Source: Bacteroidota bacterium
GTDB taxonomy: Bacteria > Bacteroidota > Ignavibacteria > Ignavibacteriales > Ignavibacteriaceae
Direction: 5' to 3'
Assembly: GCA_030706105.1 (NCBI GenBank)
Contig: JAUZPC010000008.1
Location: 1-22,350 of the forward strand
DNA length: 22,350 bases
Positions 15,838 through 22,350 of the stretch are shown here, in pieces. The translations under genes and the position numbers were made by a program. The notes below the pieces were generated by a model, which searched no databases, had not been told where the DNA came from, and saw only the letters and a program-made list of their open reading frames with translations. How positions within the stretch are numbered: the stretch's first letter is position 1; each line of letters opens with the position of its first letter.

Positions 15838-16293
15838 ATGAACAAGAATTTTCTAAAAAATTATATCAGTGATGATGAAATGCTGCGGATTTCCAACACA
15901 ATTAAAGATTGTGAAAAGTATACATCCGGTGAAATTTGTATTAGTATTAAAAATGCCAAACCACTTTTCAGGCAGCGGAAAAGTATTGCACAGCTTGCAC
16001 ATAAGGAGTTTTATAAGCTCGGCCTGCAGAATACAAAAGAAAGTACTGCCGTTATGATTTTTATCATTCTTAAGAGCAGGGAGTTTTATATTTTAGCAGA
16101 TAAAGGTATCCATAACAAAGTTGGTAATGAAACATGGCATGGCATAAAGGATAAGATGCAGCTGCATTTTACAGGCGGTAATTTTGCCGGCGGCTTAATT
16201 ACCGGGATTAAGGAAATCGGCAGAGTATTGAAGGAACATTTTCCTCCGGGCGAGCTTAACGAAAATGAGCTCCCTGATTCAATAAATTACTAA
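15838..16293 (+). CDS. Cytosolic TPM-domain protein
   Basis: A 151-residue single-domain member of the TPM (TLP18.3/Psb32/MOLO-1, formerly DUF477) family. The N-terminal helix with DEMLRISNTIKDCEK is followed by the typical strand SGEICISIK, a helix, the hydrophobic strand AVMIFIILKSREFYILADKGIH, and the C-terminal helix ending FAGGLITGIKEIGRVLKEHFP. Most relatives are exported or membrane-bound; this one has neither signal peptide nor membrane helix, so it is predicted to be cytosolic. Some TPM proteins have weak phosphatase activity and others assist membrane-protein turnover, but no role can be assigned here. It has its own predicted promoter 26 bases upstream, and CCGGAAA near the ATG is only a poor ribosome site. 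The next gene also has its own promoter. Confidence 0.85.
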   Translation: MNKNFLKNYISDDEMLRISNTIKDCEKYTSGEICISIKNAKPLFRQRKSIAQLAHKEFYKLGLQNTKESTAVMIFIILKSREFYILADKGIHNKVGNETWHGIKDKMQLHFTGGNFAGGLITGIKEIGRVLKEHFPPGELNENELPDSINY

Positions 16294-16371
16294 TCAAAGA
16301 CAAGTAATTAGTTTCAACTATTAAAATTTTGGAACGAATTGCCCATTATCTATTGTTAATTGAACAGTGCT

Positions 16372-16402
16372 TTGACTCTCTCCCGTTTTAGATTTATCTT
16401 TA
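16372..16402 (+). promoter_or_regulatory. Predicted promoter of acyl-CoA dehydrogenase (TTG-N20-TATCTTTA)
   Basis: TTG at 16372-16374, 20 bases, then TATCTTTA at 16395-16402, 30 bases before the ATG. This is the fourth example in the window of the same -33/-7 layout, and the sequence between the two boxes is not conserved among them. Confidence 0.6.
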
Positions 16403-16432
16403 AAATGTAAAATATTTTTAGTTTGAGACTAA

Positions 16433-17602
16433 ATGAATGCATATACAAGTATAGATTATTTTAATATTGAATCATTACTTTCGGAAGAAGAAATAATGAT
16501 AAGGGATACTGTGCGGGATTTTGTTAGTAAAGAGATCATACCTGTAATTGAAAAATATAACCGCGAATCTAAATTTCCATTTGAGTTTATAAGCAAAATG
16601 GGTCAACTTGGCCTGTTTGGCGCCAATTTACCAGCCAAATATAACTGTGCTGAATTAAATAACGTTGCCTATGGTTTAATAATGCAGGAGCTTGAGAGGG
16701 GAGACAGCGGAATCAGAAGTTTTGCCTCAGTTCAGAGCGGCTTGGTTATGTATCCCATTTTCCAATTTGGTAGTGAAGAACAAAAAAATAATTGGCTTCC
16801 ATTATTAGCTTCCGGTGAAAAGATAGGATGTTTTGGACTTACTGAACCCGATTACGGGTCCAATCCTGGTGGAATGAGTACCCGTGCCGAAAAATCTTCC
16901 GGTGGTTTCGTGTTAAATGGTGCTAAAATGTGGATTACTAACGGAACTATTGCTGATGTGGCAGTGGTATGGGCAAAATTAGATGGAATAGTTAGAGGAT
17001 TTTTGGTAGAGAAAGGGACCCCCGGTTTTACTGCTCCCGAAATGAAAGGGAAGCATTCCCTTAGAGCTTCCGTGACTTCTGAATTGATTTTTGATAATGT
17101 TGAAATTCCCCAAGAAAATATTCTACCCGCGGCAACTGATCTAAAAAATGCTTTAATGTGCTTAAATCAGGCAAGATACGGTATTGCATGGGGTGTAATA
17201 GGTGCGGCAATGGCTTGTTATAATACAGCCCTTAACTATGCAAAATCAAGAGTACAATTCGATAAGCCCATAGCGTCTTTTCAAATAACTCAGGAAAAAT
17301 TAGTGTTTATGCTTACTGAAATTACAAAAGCCCAGCTTCTTAATCTTCAGTTAGGCCGGTTAAAAGATAAAGGTGAATTAAAACATACTCAGGTCTCTTT
17401 AGCTAAAAGAAATAATTGTGAAATGGCTTTGAAAATAGCTCGTACTGCACGTGAGATTTTAGGTGCAAACGGAATTTTAGATGAATATCCGGTAATGAGG
17501 CATGCCGCAAATCTGGAAAGTGTTAAAACATACGAAGGCACTCATGAAATGCACACCCTTATTATTGGTGAAGATATAACCGGTTTTCCGGCTTTTAAAT
17601 AG
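16433..17602 (+). CDS. Acyl-CoA dehydrogenase, glutaryl-CoA dehydrogenase type
   Basis: A flavin-dependent acyl-CoA dehydrogenase of 389 residues, cytosolic. The sequence follows the glutaryl-CoA dehydrogenase branch: SGIRSFASVQSGLVM around R95 and S99 matches the region where those enzymes bind the glutaryl carboxylate. GCFGLTEPDYGSNPGGM is the flavin/substrate loop, and the catalytic base is E368 in TYEGTHE. Glutaryl-CoA dehydrogenases convert glutaryl-CoA to crotonyl-CoA + CO2 in lysine and tryptophan breakdown; some anaerobic relatives do not decarboxylate, and the sequence alone does not settle which. No electron-transfer flavoprotein or other catabolic gene is adjacent. guaB starts 26 bases downstream and may be partly co-transcribed, although the two functions are unrelated. 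Confidence 0.88.
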   Translation: MNAYTSIDYFNIESLLSEEEIMIRDTVRDFVSKEIIPVIEKYNRESKFPFEFISKMGQLGLFGANLPAKYNCAELNNVAYGLIMQELERGDSGIRSFASVQSGLVMYPIFQFGSEEQKNNWLPLLASGEKIGCFGLTEPDYGSNPGGMSTRAEKSSGGFVLNGAKMWITNGTIADVAVVWAKLDGIVRGFLVEKGTPGFTAPEMKGKHSLRASVTSELIFDNVEIPQENILPAATDLKNALMCLNQARYGIAWGVIGAAMACYNTALNYAKSRVQFDKPIASFQITQEKLVFMLTEITKAQLLNLQLGRLKDKGELKHTQVSLAKRNNCEMALKIARTAREILGANGILDEYPVMRHAANLESVKTYEGTHEMHTLIIGEDITGFPAFK

Positions 17603-17628
17603 ATTTTTATAAACAAATTAAAACTAAG

Positions 17629-19098
17629 ATGAGTAATATTAAATTTATAGATGGTTTAACTTTTGATGATATATTATTAATTCCCGGTAAATCTACAGTA
17701 CTTCCGCGTGAGGTTGAAGTTTCATCTTACTTAACTAATGAGATTAAGTTGAATGTTCCTTTTATTTCTGCTGCAATGGATACCGTTACAGAATCTGCAA
17801 TGGCAATTGCTATGGCAAGAGAAGGAGGAATCGGTGTCCTTCATAAAAACATGTCAATTGAAGATCAATGTGTTGAAGTAGATAAAGTGAAAAGATCTGA
17901 AAGCGGTATGATCTTAGACCCTATTACTGTTTATCCTGAACAGACTATTGGTGATGCTTATTCTTTAATGAAAAAATTCAGCATCTCAGGCATTCCTGTT
18001 ATTGATAGACAGCATAAACTTGTTGGTATTCTTACTAACAGGGATTTGAGGTTTGAGCCTAATAAGAATCTTTTAGTAAAAGATCTTATGACTAAAGAAA
18101 ATCTTATTACAGCTCCGGTACATACTAATTTGGAAAAAGCCGAAAGGATTCTCCAAAACCATAAAGTTGAAAAACTTCCGGTAGTTGATAAAAATGGAAT
18201 CCTAAAAGGTCTGATTACTTTTAAAGATATTCAGAAGAAACATAAACATCCGTTTGCCTGCAAAGATGAACACGGAAGGCTTAGAGTAGGAGCCGGGGTT
18301 GGAGTTACTTTTGATACTATGGAAAGAGTGGATGGATTGTTCAAAGCCGGAGCAGATGCTGTGGTTATAGACACGGCCCATGGACATTCAGCAGGTGTTA
18401 TGAAAGTAATTAAAGAAGTCCGGAAAAAATATAAAAATGAGCAGATTATTGCCGGGAATATTGGTACTTATGAAGCAGCAATTGACCTTATGGCCTGCAA
18501 AGTTGATGCTGTTAAAGTTGGTATAGGCCCCGGTTCCATTTGTACTACAAGAATTATTGCCGGAGTTGGAGTTCCGCAGATTACGGCAATATCAGAAGTG
18601 GCCCGGGCACTTAAAGGCAGTACTGTTAAATTGATTGCTGACGGAGGCATTAAGCAAACGGGTGACGTGCCTAAAGCTATTGCCGCCGGTGCAGATACCA
18701 TTATGATTGGCGGATTGTTTGCAGGTGTTGACGAGAGTCCGGGAGAAAAAATACTTTTTGAAGGCAGAAGCTTTAAATTGTACAGAGGTATGGGCTCGTT
18801 ACCTGCAATGAAACAGGGCAGCAAGGATAGATATTTCCAGGACGCTGAAGATGATATTGCAAAACTGGTTCCTGAAGGTGTTGAAGGGCGTGTTCCATAT
18901 AAAGGACCTTTGGCTGATACAATTTACCAGCTTATTGGCGGACTGAGAGCTTCAATGGGTTATTGCGGTGTGAAGGATATAGAAGAGTTAAAACAATATG
19001 GCAGGTTTGTAAAAATTACTGCTGCCGGACTAAAAGAAAGTCATCCGCATGATGTAATTATTACATCTGAATCACCTAATTACCAGTCCCGCAAATAA
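17629..19098 (+). CDS. guaB: Inosine-5'-monophosphate dehydrogenase
   Basis: Oxidises IMP to XMP with NAD, the first committed and rate-limiting step of GMP synthesis, in the cytosol. Full length (489 residues). The TIM barrel starts LTFDDILLIPG. Two CBS domains, which sense purine nucleotides, occupy about residues 95-205 and are inserted in the barrel as usual. The active-site loop GPGSICTTRIIAGVG places the catalytic cysteine at C305. The flap segment with RYFQ and EGVEGRVPYKG follows near residue 400, and the C-terminus has the HPHDV/TSESPNY segment. No domain is missing. It lies 26 bases after the acyl-CoA dehydrogenase and ends at a strong terminator 19 bases downstream. A separate promoter was not found in the short gap. 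Confidence 0.97.
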   Translation: MSNIKFIDGLTFDDILLIPGKSTVLPREVEVSSYLTNEIKLNVPFISAAMDTVTESAMAIAMAREGGIGVLHKNMSIEDQCVEVDKVKRSESGMILDPITVYPEQTIGDAYSLMKKFSISGIPVIDRQHKLVGILTNRDLRFEPNKNLLVKDLMTKENLITAPVHTNLEKAERILQNHKVEKLPVVDKNGILKGLITFKDIQKKHKHPFACKDEHGRLRVGAGVGVTFDTMERVDGLFKAGADAVVIDTAHGHSAGVMKVIKEVRKKYKNEQIIAGNIGTYEAAIDLMACKVDAVKVGIGPGSICTTRIIAGVGVPQITAISEVARALKGSTVKLIADGGIKQTGDVPKAIAAGADTIMIGGLFAGVDESPGEKILFEGRSFKLYRGMGSLPAMKQGSKDRYFQDAEDDIAKLVPEGVEGRVPYKGPLADTIYQLIGGLRASMGYCGVKDIEELKQYGRFVKITAAGLKESHPHDVIITSESPNYQSRK

Positions 19099-19116
19099 TA
19101 ATACAACTTTTTCTCT

Positions 19117-19150
19117 AAAGCCCGGGATATAATACTCCGGGCTTTTTTTT
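19117..19150 (+). terminator. Intrinsic terminator after guaB
   Basis: A 9-bp perfect stem, AAAGCCCGG (19117-19125) with CCGGGCTTT (19137-19145), has an 11-base loop and runs into eight T residues (19143-19150). It is GC-rich at the base of the loop and starts 19 bases after the guaB stop. Confidence 0.93.
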
Positions 19151-19402
19151 GATTATTACTTAACTCTAAAACTCTGCATTATGTCGATATAGATATATTT
19201 TGGTGAAATTTACTCAATTTTATTTTTCTTTAATGAAGGTCACTATTATTGCCCGTCATTTTAATTTATTTTTATGGAACTATTCTGTATTTTGCCTTGG
19301 TACAATATAAAAATAAGGTAAAATTCTTAAAAAATTCATTTAAAATGACAGAATTTCTAGTTAATTTTACACTTAAGAAAAAAGATTATATTCTAAGGAT
19401 TT

Positions 19403-19618
19403 ATGTTTTCTAAAGTTTTAAATATTTTTACCGCATTTATGATATTCGTTTATTTTGCCGCAGGCCTTTTTATTATATTTGCAGGTAAAATGTTAGCTGG
19501 CTATCCAACTTATATCAGAGTGTTATTTGGGATTACAATAATTTTGTATGCTCTTTACAGGTTGTATATTTTTATAATGAAAATTAGAAAAGCGAATAAC
19601 TATGAAAAAGATTTCTAA
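19403..19618 (+). CDS. Small membrane protein with two predicted helices
   Basis: A 71-residue membrane protein of unknown family. Two hydrophobic helices are clear (about 9-30 and 40-60), separated by the short loop GKMLAGYPTYIR. A basic, charged tail, KIRKANNYEKDF, is probably cytoplasmic together with the N-terminus. The ATG has AAGGA six bases upstream. The last 17 bases overlap the start of the PstS-like lipoprotein, so translational coupling is likely, and the three genes from here to 22249 form one unit. The 252 bases upstream are AT-rich; TAATTTTA at 19359-19366 is a possible -7 box, but the matching -33 triplet is TTT, not TTG. Function is unknown; a role in the same envelope process as its neighbours is inferred from coupling only. 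Confidence 0.75.
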   Translation: MFSKVLNIFTAFMIFVYFAAGLFIIFAGKMLAGYPTYIRVLFGITIILYALYRLYIFIMKIRKANNYEKDF

Positions 19619-20564
19619 ATTACTTATTCTGGTTTTGGTTATTTACATCTTTTCCGGATGCGGAAAAAGCAATGATCCCAAGAAAGAAGAAGATACTCCG
19701 ACTACGGGTACTATAACTATATCGGCTGATGAAACCTTAAGACCGCTTATTGAAGCTGAGCTTGTAGCTTTTCATGCTGATTATAAGTATGCGCAAGTTA
19801 ATGTACGCTTTAAACCTGAAGCTGAAGTTATGGCAGATCTTCTTAATGATTCTTCAAAGATTGTTATCGTAGCAAGGAAACTGCTCCCTAATGAACAAAA
19901 AGTTTTAGAGCAACAATCCTTTAATCCAAGGACAACAAAAATGGCTTATGATGCCATTGCTCTTCTTGTGAACAAAAGTAACAAAGATACGGTCTATTCT
20001 TTGGATGAAATTAAACAAATGCTGACCGGTAAAATTAAAAAGTGGAAATCTTCAAAGGGAGATATCTCATTAGTCTTTGATAATAAAAATTCAAGTATTG
20101 CAAGAGGGTGTATTGATTTGTTACAAGGCCAGAGCATGGATAAATCTATGGTCTTTGGCATGAACAACAGTAAAGAAGTTTTAGACTACGTTGCTAAAAA
20201 CAAGAATGCTCTTGGCTTTATTGGACTAAACTGGATTAGCGATGTAGATGATAAGAATAATCAGAATTTTTTAAAAACGGTTACAGTATTAAATATAAAA
20301 GGTCCTGACAGTTCTGTTGTTAGTGACCAATATTTCAAACCACACATGGCGTATTTGGCTTTAGGGTATTACCCGTTAAGGCGTGATATTTATATTATCA
20401 GCCGGGAAGCCAGAGCCGGACTTGGCTCAGGTGTGGCCGCATTTATTGCAGGTCCTAAAGGGCAGACAATAATTCAACGTGCCGGCCTTTTGCCCGCACA
20501 AACACAATTGAGAATTGTAGAATTAAAAAATAAAAAAATAGAAATAGAACGAGAGAAAAAATGA
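19602..20564 (+). CDS. PstS-like phosphate-binding-family lipoprotein
   Basis: A 320-residue substrate-binding protein of the PBP_like_2/PstS fold. The signal peptide ends in the lipobox FSGC with C20 as lipidation site, followed by a charged, flexible linker (about 21-35). The fold starts with TITISADETLRPLIEA, the position of the first ligand-contact loop. SSKIVIVARKLLPNE, IALLVNKSN, IARGCIDLL and ALGFIGLNW segments match the family, and the C-terminus carries a long basic tail. No ABC-transporter permease or ATPase is nearby, so phosphate import is not indicated. In Bacteroidota, such genes often stand with ExbB/ExbD/TonB and a TPR protein instead, and here a TPR protein does follow with an ATGA overlap. 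Ligand is unknown. Confidence 0.85.
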   Translation: MKKISKLLILVLVIYIFSGCGKSNDPKKEEDTPTTGTITISADETLRPLIEAELVAFHADYKYAQVNVRFKPEAEVMADLLNDSSKIVIVARKLLPNEQKVLEQQSFNPRTTKMAYDAIALLVNKSNKDTVYSLDEIKQMLTGKIKKWKSSKGDISLVFDNKNSSIARGCIDLLQGQSMDKSMVFGMNNSKEVLDYVAKNKNALGFIGLNWISDVDDKNNQNFLKTVTVLNIKGPDSSVVSDQYFKPHMAYLALGYYPLRRDIYIISREARAGLGSGVAAFIAGPKGQTIIQRAGLLPAQTQLRIVELKNKKIEIEREKK

Positions 20565-22249
20565 TGTATTTCAAAAAATCTGTTTTAACAGCGATAGTAC
20601 TTGCTATCATTTCTTCTTTTACTTTGATAAATGCTCAGAGTATTGAAGAATTACAGAAATTAATTAAAAATGAGCGCTATGCTGATGCTAAAACAATGGC
20701 ATCTAATTGGTTAAAAAAGAAACCAAAAGAAGCTCCTGTTTACTATTACTTAGGTACTGCTTTATTGTATGAAGCTGCTGCCGATTCAGAGGTCTTTCAG
20801 GCAAATGTTGATTCTGCAAAATTAGTTTTTCAAGAAGGCATTAAAAGAGACGATGACCAGGGCCTTAACTATGTAGGTATGGGAAAAATTGCTCTTCTGA
20901 ATAACGATGTAACTACAGCCGGTAAATATTTTGATGATGCTTACAAAAAAGATGAAAAAGATGTAGCAGTATTAACTGAACTTGGGAAGGCTTATGCTAC
21001 TAACGTTCCTGCTTTTGGAGCTAAGGGTATTGAAGTACTTAAAGCTGCTGAACAAATTCTTGATAAAAAGAAAAAGAAAGATGAAAAAATTGATGTTTAC
21101 ATTGCTTTAGGAACAATATACAGACAACAAAATCAGGCAAGTGATGCAGTTGCTTATTTCCAAAAAGCTTTATTTATAAATGATAAACTTCAGAATGCAT
21201 ATATTGCCAGAGCTGAAATTTATGAAAAAGTAAACAAGACTGAAGCTGAAAATCTTTATAAAAAAGCTATTGAAGTAGATCCAAGCAACCCTGCTGCTTA
21301 CAGACAGCTTGCTAATTTATATTATGATTATAAAGATTATGCTAATTCTGCCGAATATTGGATTAAGTATATTGACCATTCAGGCTCAACTACTTACAAA
21401 CAGCAGAGATTGGCTTCTATATATTATAGAAACAAACAGTATGATAAAGCTATCAGTATTATAAACGAAGCTATCAAGAATGATCCCGAAAATACTATCT
21501 CTTTAAGATTATTGGGCAACTTATATCTTGAAATGGGTGATTCTGTTAATGCCGTAAAATCAGTAAGCACATTTGAAACTTATCTTGCAAAAAGCAAAAA
21601 AATAACTTCCGGTGACTATCAGAATTATGGCGGTGCTTTATTAAAAGCAGGCAGACCTATGGATGCTGCTGCTAACTATATTAAAGCATTTGATGCTGAT
21701 ACTAATAAATTTGATCTTCTGTCTGATGCCGCTGATATTTATAGAGCTAACAAAAAATTTAAAGACGTTGTTAAGACTTTGGAATATAAACGTGTTAAAA
21801 GTGCTTCTAACTTTTTAGCTAAAGATTATATCAATTTAGGTATTGCTCATTATGTTGATTCTACCTATGCTGAAGGGAAAGTAGTTCTTGAAAAATTTAC
21901 TGCTGCCTATCCTACTTTAACTGATGGATGGTTCTGGCTTTCAAGAACATGCGCTGCATTGGATCCTGATCAGACTCAGGCTTTAGCACAACCTTATTAT
22001 GAAAAAGTAGTAACTATGGTTTTAGCAGATTCATTAAATAAAGCGAATACTGTTAAAAACAAAAAACAATTAGTTGAAGCTTACGTTTATTTGGGCTTTG
22101 CACAATTAAATAAAAAGAATAACGATTTGGCAAAAGGATATTTTGAAAAGGTTTTAGCAATTGAACCTGAAAATCAGGCTGCAAAAGACGGATTAGCAAA
22201 TCTTGAGCCTCAGAAACCGGGTAAAAAACCTGTTAAAAAAACTAAGTAA
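20561..22249 (+). CDS. Exported TPR-repeat protein
   Basis: A 562-residue periplasmic or surface protein made almost wholly of tetratricopeptide repeats. A Sec signal peptide spans about residues 1-25 (ending LINAQS). Helix-turn-helix units of about 34 residues run from roughly 30 to 550; clear examples are VYIALGTIYRQQNQASDAVA, AAYRQLANLYYDYKDYANSA and AYVYLGFAQLNKKNNDLAKG. About a dozen units give a protein-binding superhelix. The tail is basic and proline-rich (PQKPGKKPVKKTK). The start overlaps the preceding stop as ATGA, and a second ATG follows directly, so the exact first codon is uncertain by one residue. Pairing with the PstS-like lipoprotein suggests an envelope scaffold or TonB-linked role, by analogy only. 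The last 41 bases recur in reverse after the gene (see repeat at 22209-22350). Confidence 0.9.
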   Translation: MMYFKKSVLTAIVLAIISSFTLINAQSIEELQKLIKNERYADAKTMASNWLKKKPKEAPVYYYLGTALLYEAAADSEVFQANVDSAKLVFQEGIKRDDDQGLNYVGMGKIALLNNDVTTAGKYFDDAYKKDEKDVAVLTELGKAYATNVPAFGAKGIEVLKAAEQILDKKKKKDEKIDVYIALGTIYRQQNQASDAVAYFQKALFINDKLQNAYIARAEIYEKVNKTEAENLYKKAIEVDPSNPAAYRQLANLYYDYKDYANSAEYWIKYIDHSGSTTYKQQRLASIYYRNKQYDKAISIINEAIKNDPENTISLRLLGNLYLEMGDSVNAVKSVSTFETYLAKSKKITSGDYQNYGGALLKAGRPMDAAANYIKAFDADTNKFDLLSDAADIYRANKKFKDVVKTLEYKRVKSASNFLAKDYINLGIAHYVDSTYAEGKVVLEKFTAAYPTLTDGWFWLSRTCAALDPDQTQALAQPYYEKVVTMVLADSLNKANTVKNKKQLVEAYVYLGFAQLNKKNNDLAKGYFEKVLAIEPENQAAKDGLANLEPQKPGKKPVKKTK

Positions 22250-22350
22250 GCTATTACAAACAAAAAAAAGCTGTCCAAATTTGGACAGCTTTTTTTTGTT
22301 TGTAATAGCTTACTTAGTTTTTTTAACAGGTTTTTTACCCGGTTTCTGAG
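22209..22350. repeat. Perfect 142-base palindrome at window end (probable assembly fold-back)
   Basis: From 22209 to the last base the sequence is an exact, loopless inverted repeat centred between 22279 and 22280, with 71 bases in each arm. The right arm is the reverse complement of the last 41 bases of the TPR gene, its spacer and half of its terminator. A natural palindrome of this length without mismatch or spacer is very unstable, so I treat the right arm as an artefact that marks a contig end. Confidence 0.9.
22262..22297 (+). terminator. Intrinsic terminator after the TPR gene
   Basis: The core is eight A residues, GCTGTCC, AAATTT, GGACAGC and eight T residues. AGCTGTCC/GGACAGCT forms the stem and AAATTT the loop, followed by a U-tract, so a normal terminator is plausible here even if the bases beyond the stem are an assembly fold-back. 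It could act in both directions. It starts 12 bases after the TPR stop codon. Confidence 0.75.

Noticed and set aside
18468..18824. 118-codon open frame opposite guaB
   Set aside because: Antisense shadow of guaB; the Pro/Ala/Ser-rich product reflects complementary codon use.
19151..19402. Possible non-coding RNA or promoter between guaB and the small membrane protein
   Set aside because: No stable fold or complete TTG-N20-TAnnTTT(A/G) match; only a partial match with TTT at the -33 position.
22280..22350. Start of a second, convergent copy of the TPR gene on the minus strand
   Set aside because: The match is perfect over coding and non-coding bases with no spacer at the centre, which fits an assembly fold-back far better than a gene duplication.

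Overview
The window looks like low-GC chromosomal DNA from the Bacteroidota/Chlorobi side of the tree, most likely an Ignavibacteria-type bacterium. The main evidence is a secreted kelch protein (10497-11969) ending in a type IX secretion (Por) sorting domain with the YPNPFNPST motif usual in Ignavibacteria, several predicted lipoproteins and signal-peptide proteins, weak Shine-Dalgarno sequences at many starts, and four promoters of the form TTG-N20-TAnnTTT(A/G), close to the Bacteroidota -33/-7 consensus. The lineage is inferred; no rRNA is present. I found no tRNA, rRNA, CRISPR array, transposase or phage gene.

Region 1 (1-3716, minus strand): a rhomboid protease cut by the window edge, phosphoglycerate kinase, glyceraldehyde-3-phosphate dehydrogenase and a small CoA-binding-domain protein. 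gap has its own promoter and a strong intrinsic terminator separates it from pgk.

Region 2 (3883-5924): a membrane-anchored metallophosphoesterase (+) and an unrecognised lipoprotein (-) converge on a 294-base gap that holds a hairpin and a REP-like inverted repeat.

Region 3 (6258-13055, plus strand) is the most interesting part. A 1120-residue protein joins a signal peptide, a Ycf48/BNR-like region, seven FG-GAP calcium-loop repeats and an ASPIC/UnbV domain to three membrane helices and a NarL-type histidine kinase. Directly behind it lie a NarL/LuxR response regulator, the T9SS-exported kelch protein and a dihaem cytochrome c. I read the first two as a cognate two-component pair; the link to the exported kelch protein is only a positional inference.

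Region 4 (13223-19150, plus strand): a small, strongly basic protein with a near-perfect ribosome binding site; a tight metallo-beta-lactamase-fold/Rieske/QueG cluster; a cytosolic TPM-domain protein; a glutaryl-CoA-dehydrogenase-type acyl-CoA dehydrogenase; and IMP dehydrogenase followed by a terminator.

Region 5 (19403-22350, plus strand): a translationally overlapping trio of a two-helix membrane protein, a PstS-like lipoprotein and an exported TPR protein. The last 142 bases form a perfect loopless palindrome that repeats the end of the TPR gene in reverse. This looks like an assembly fold-back at a terminator rather than biology, so bases after about 22280 should not be trusted.
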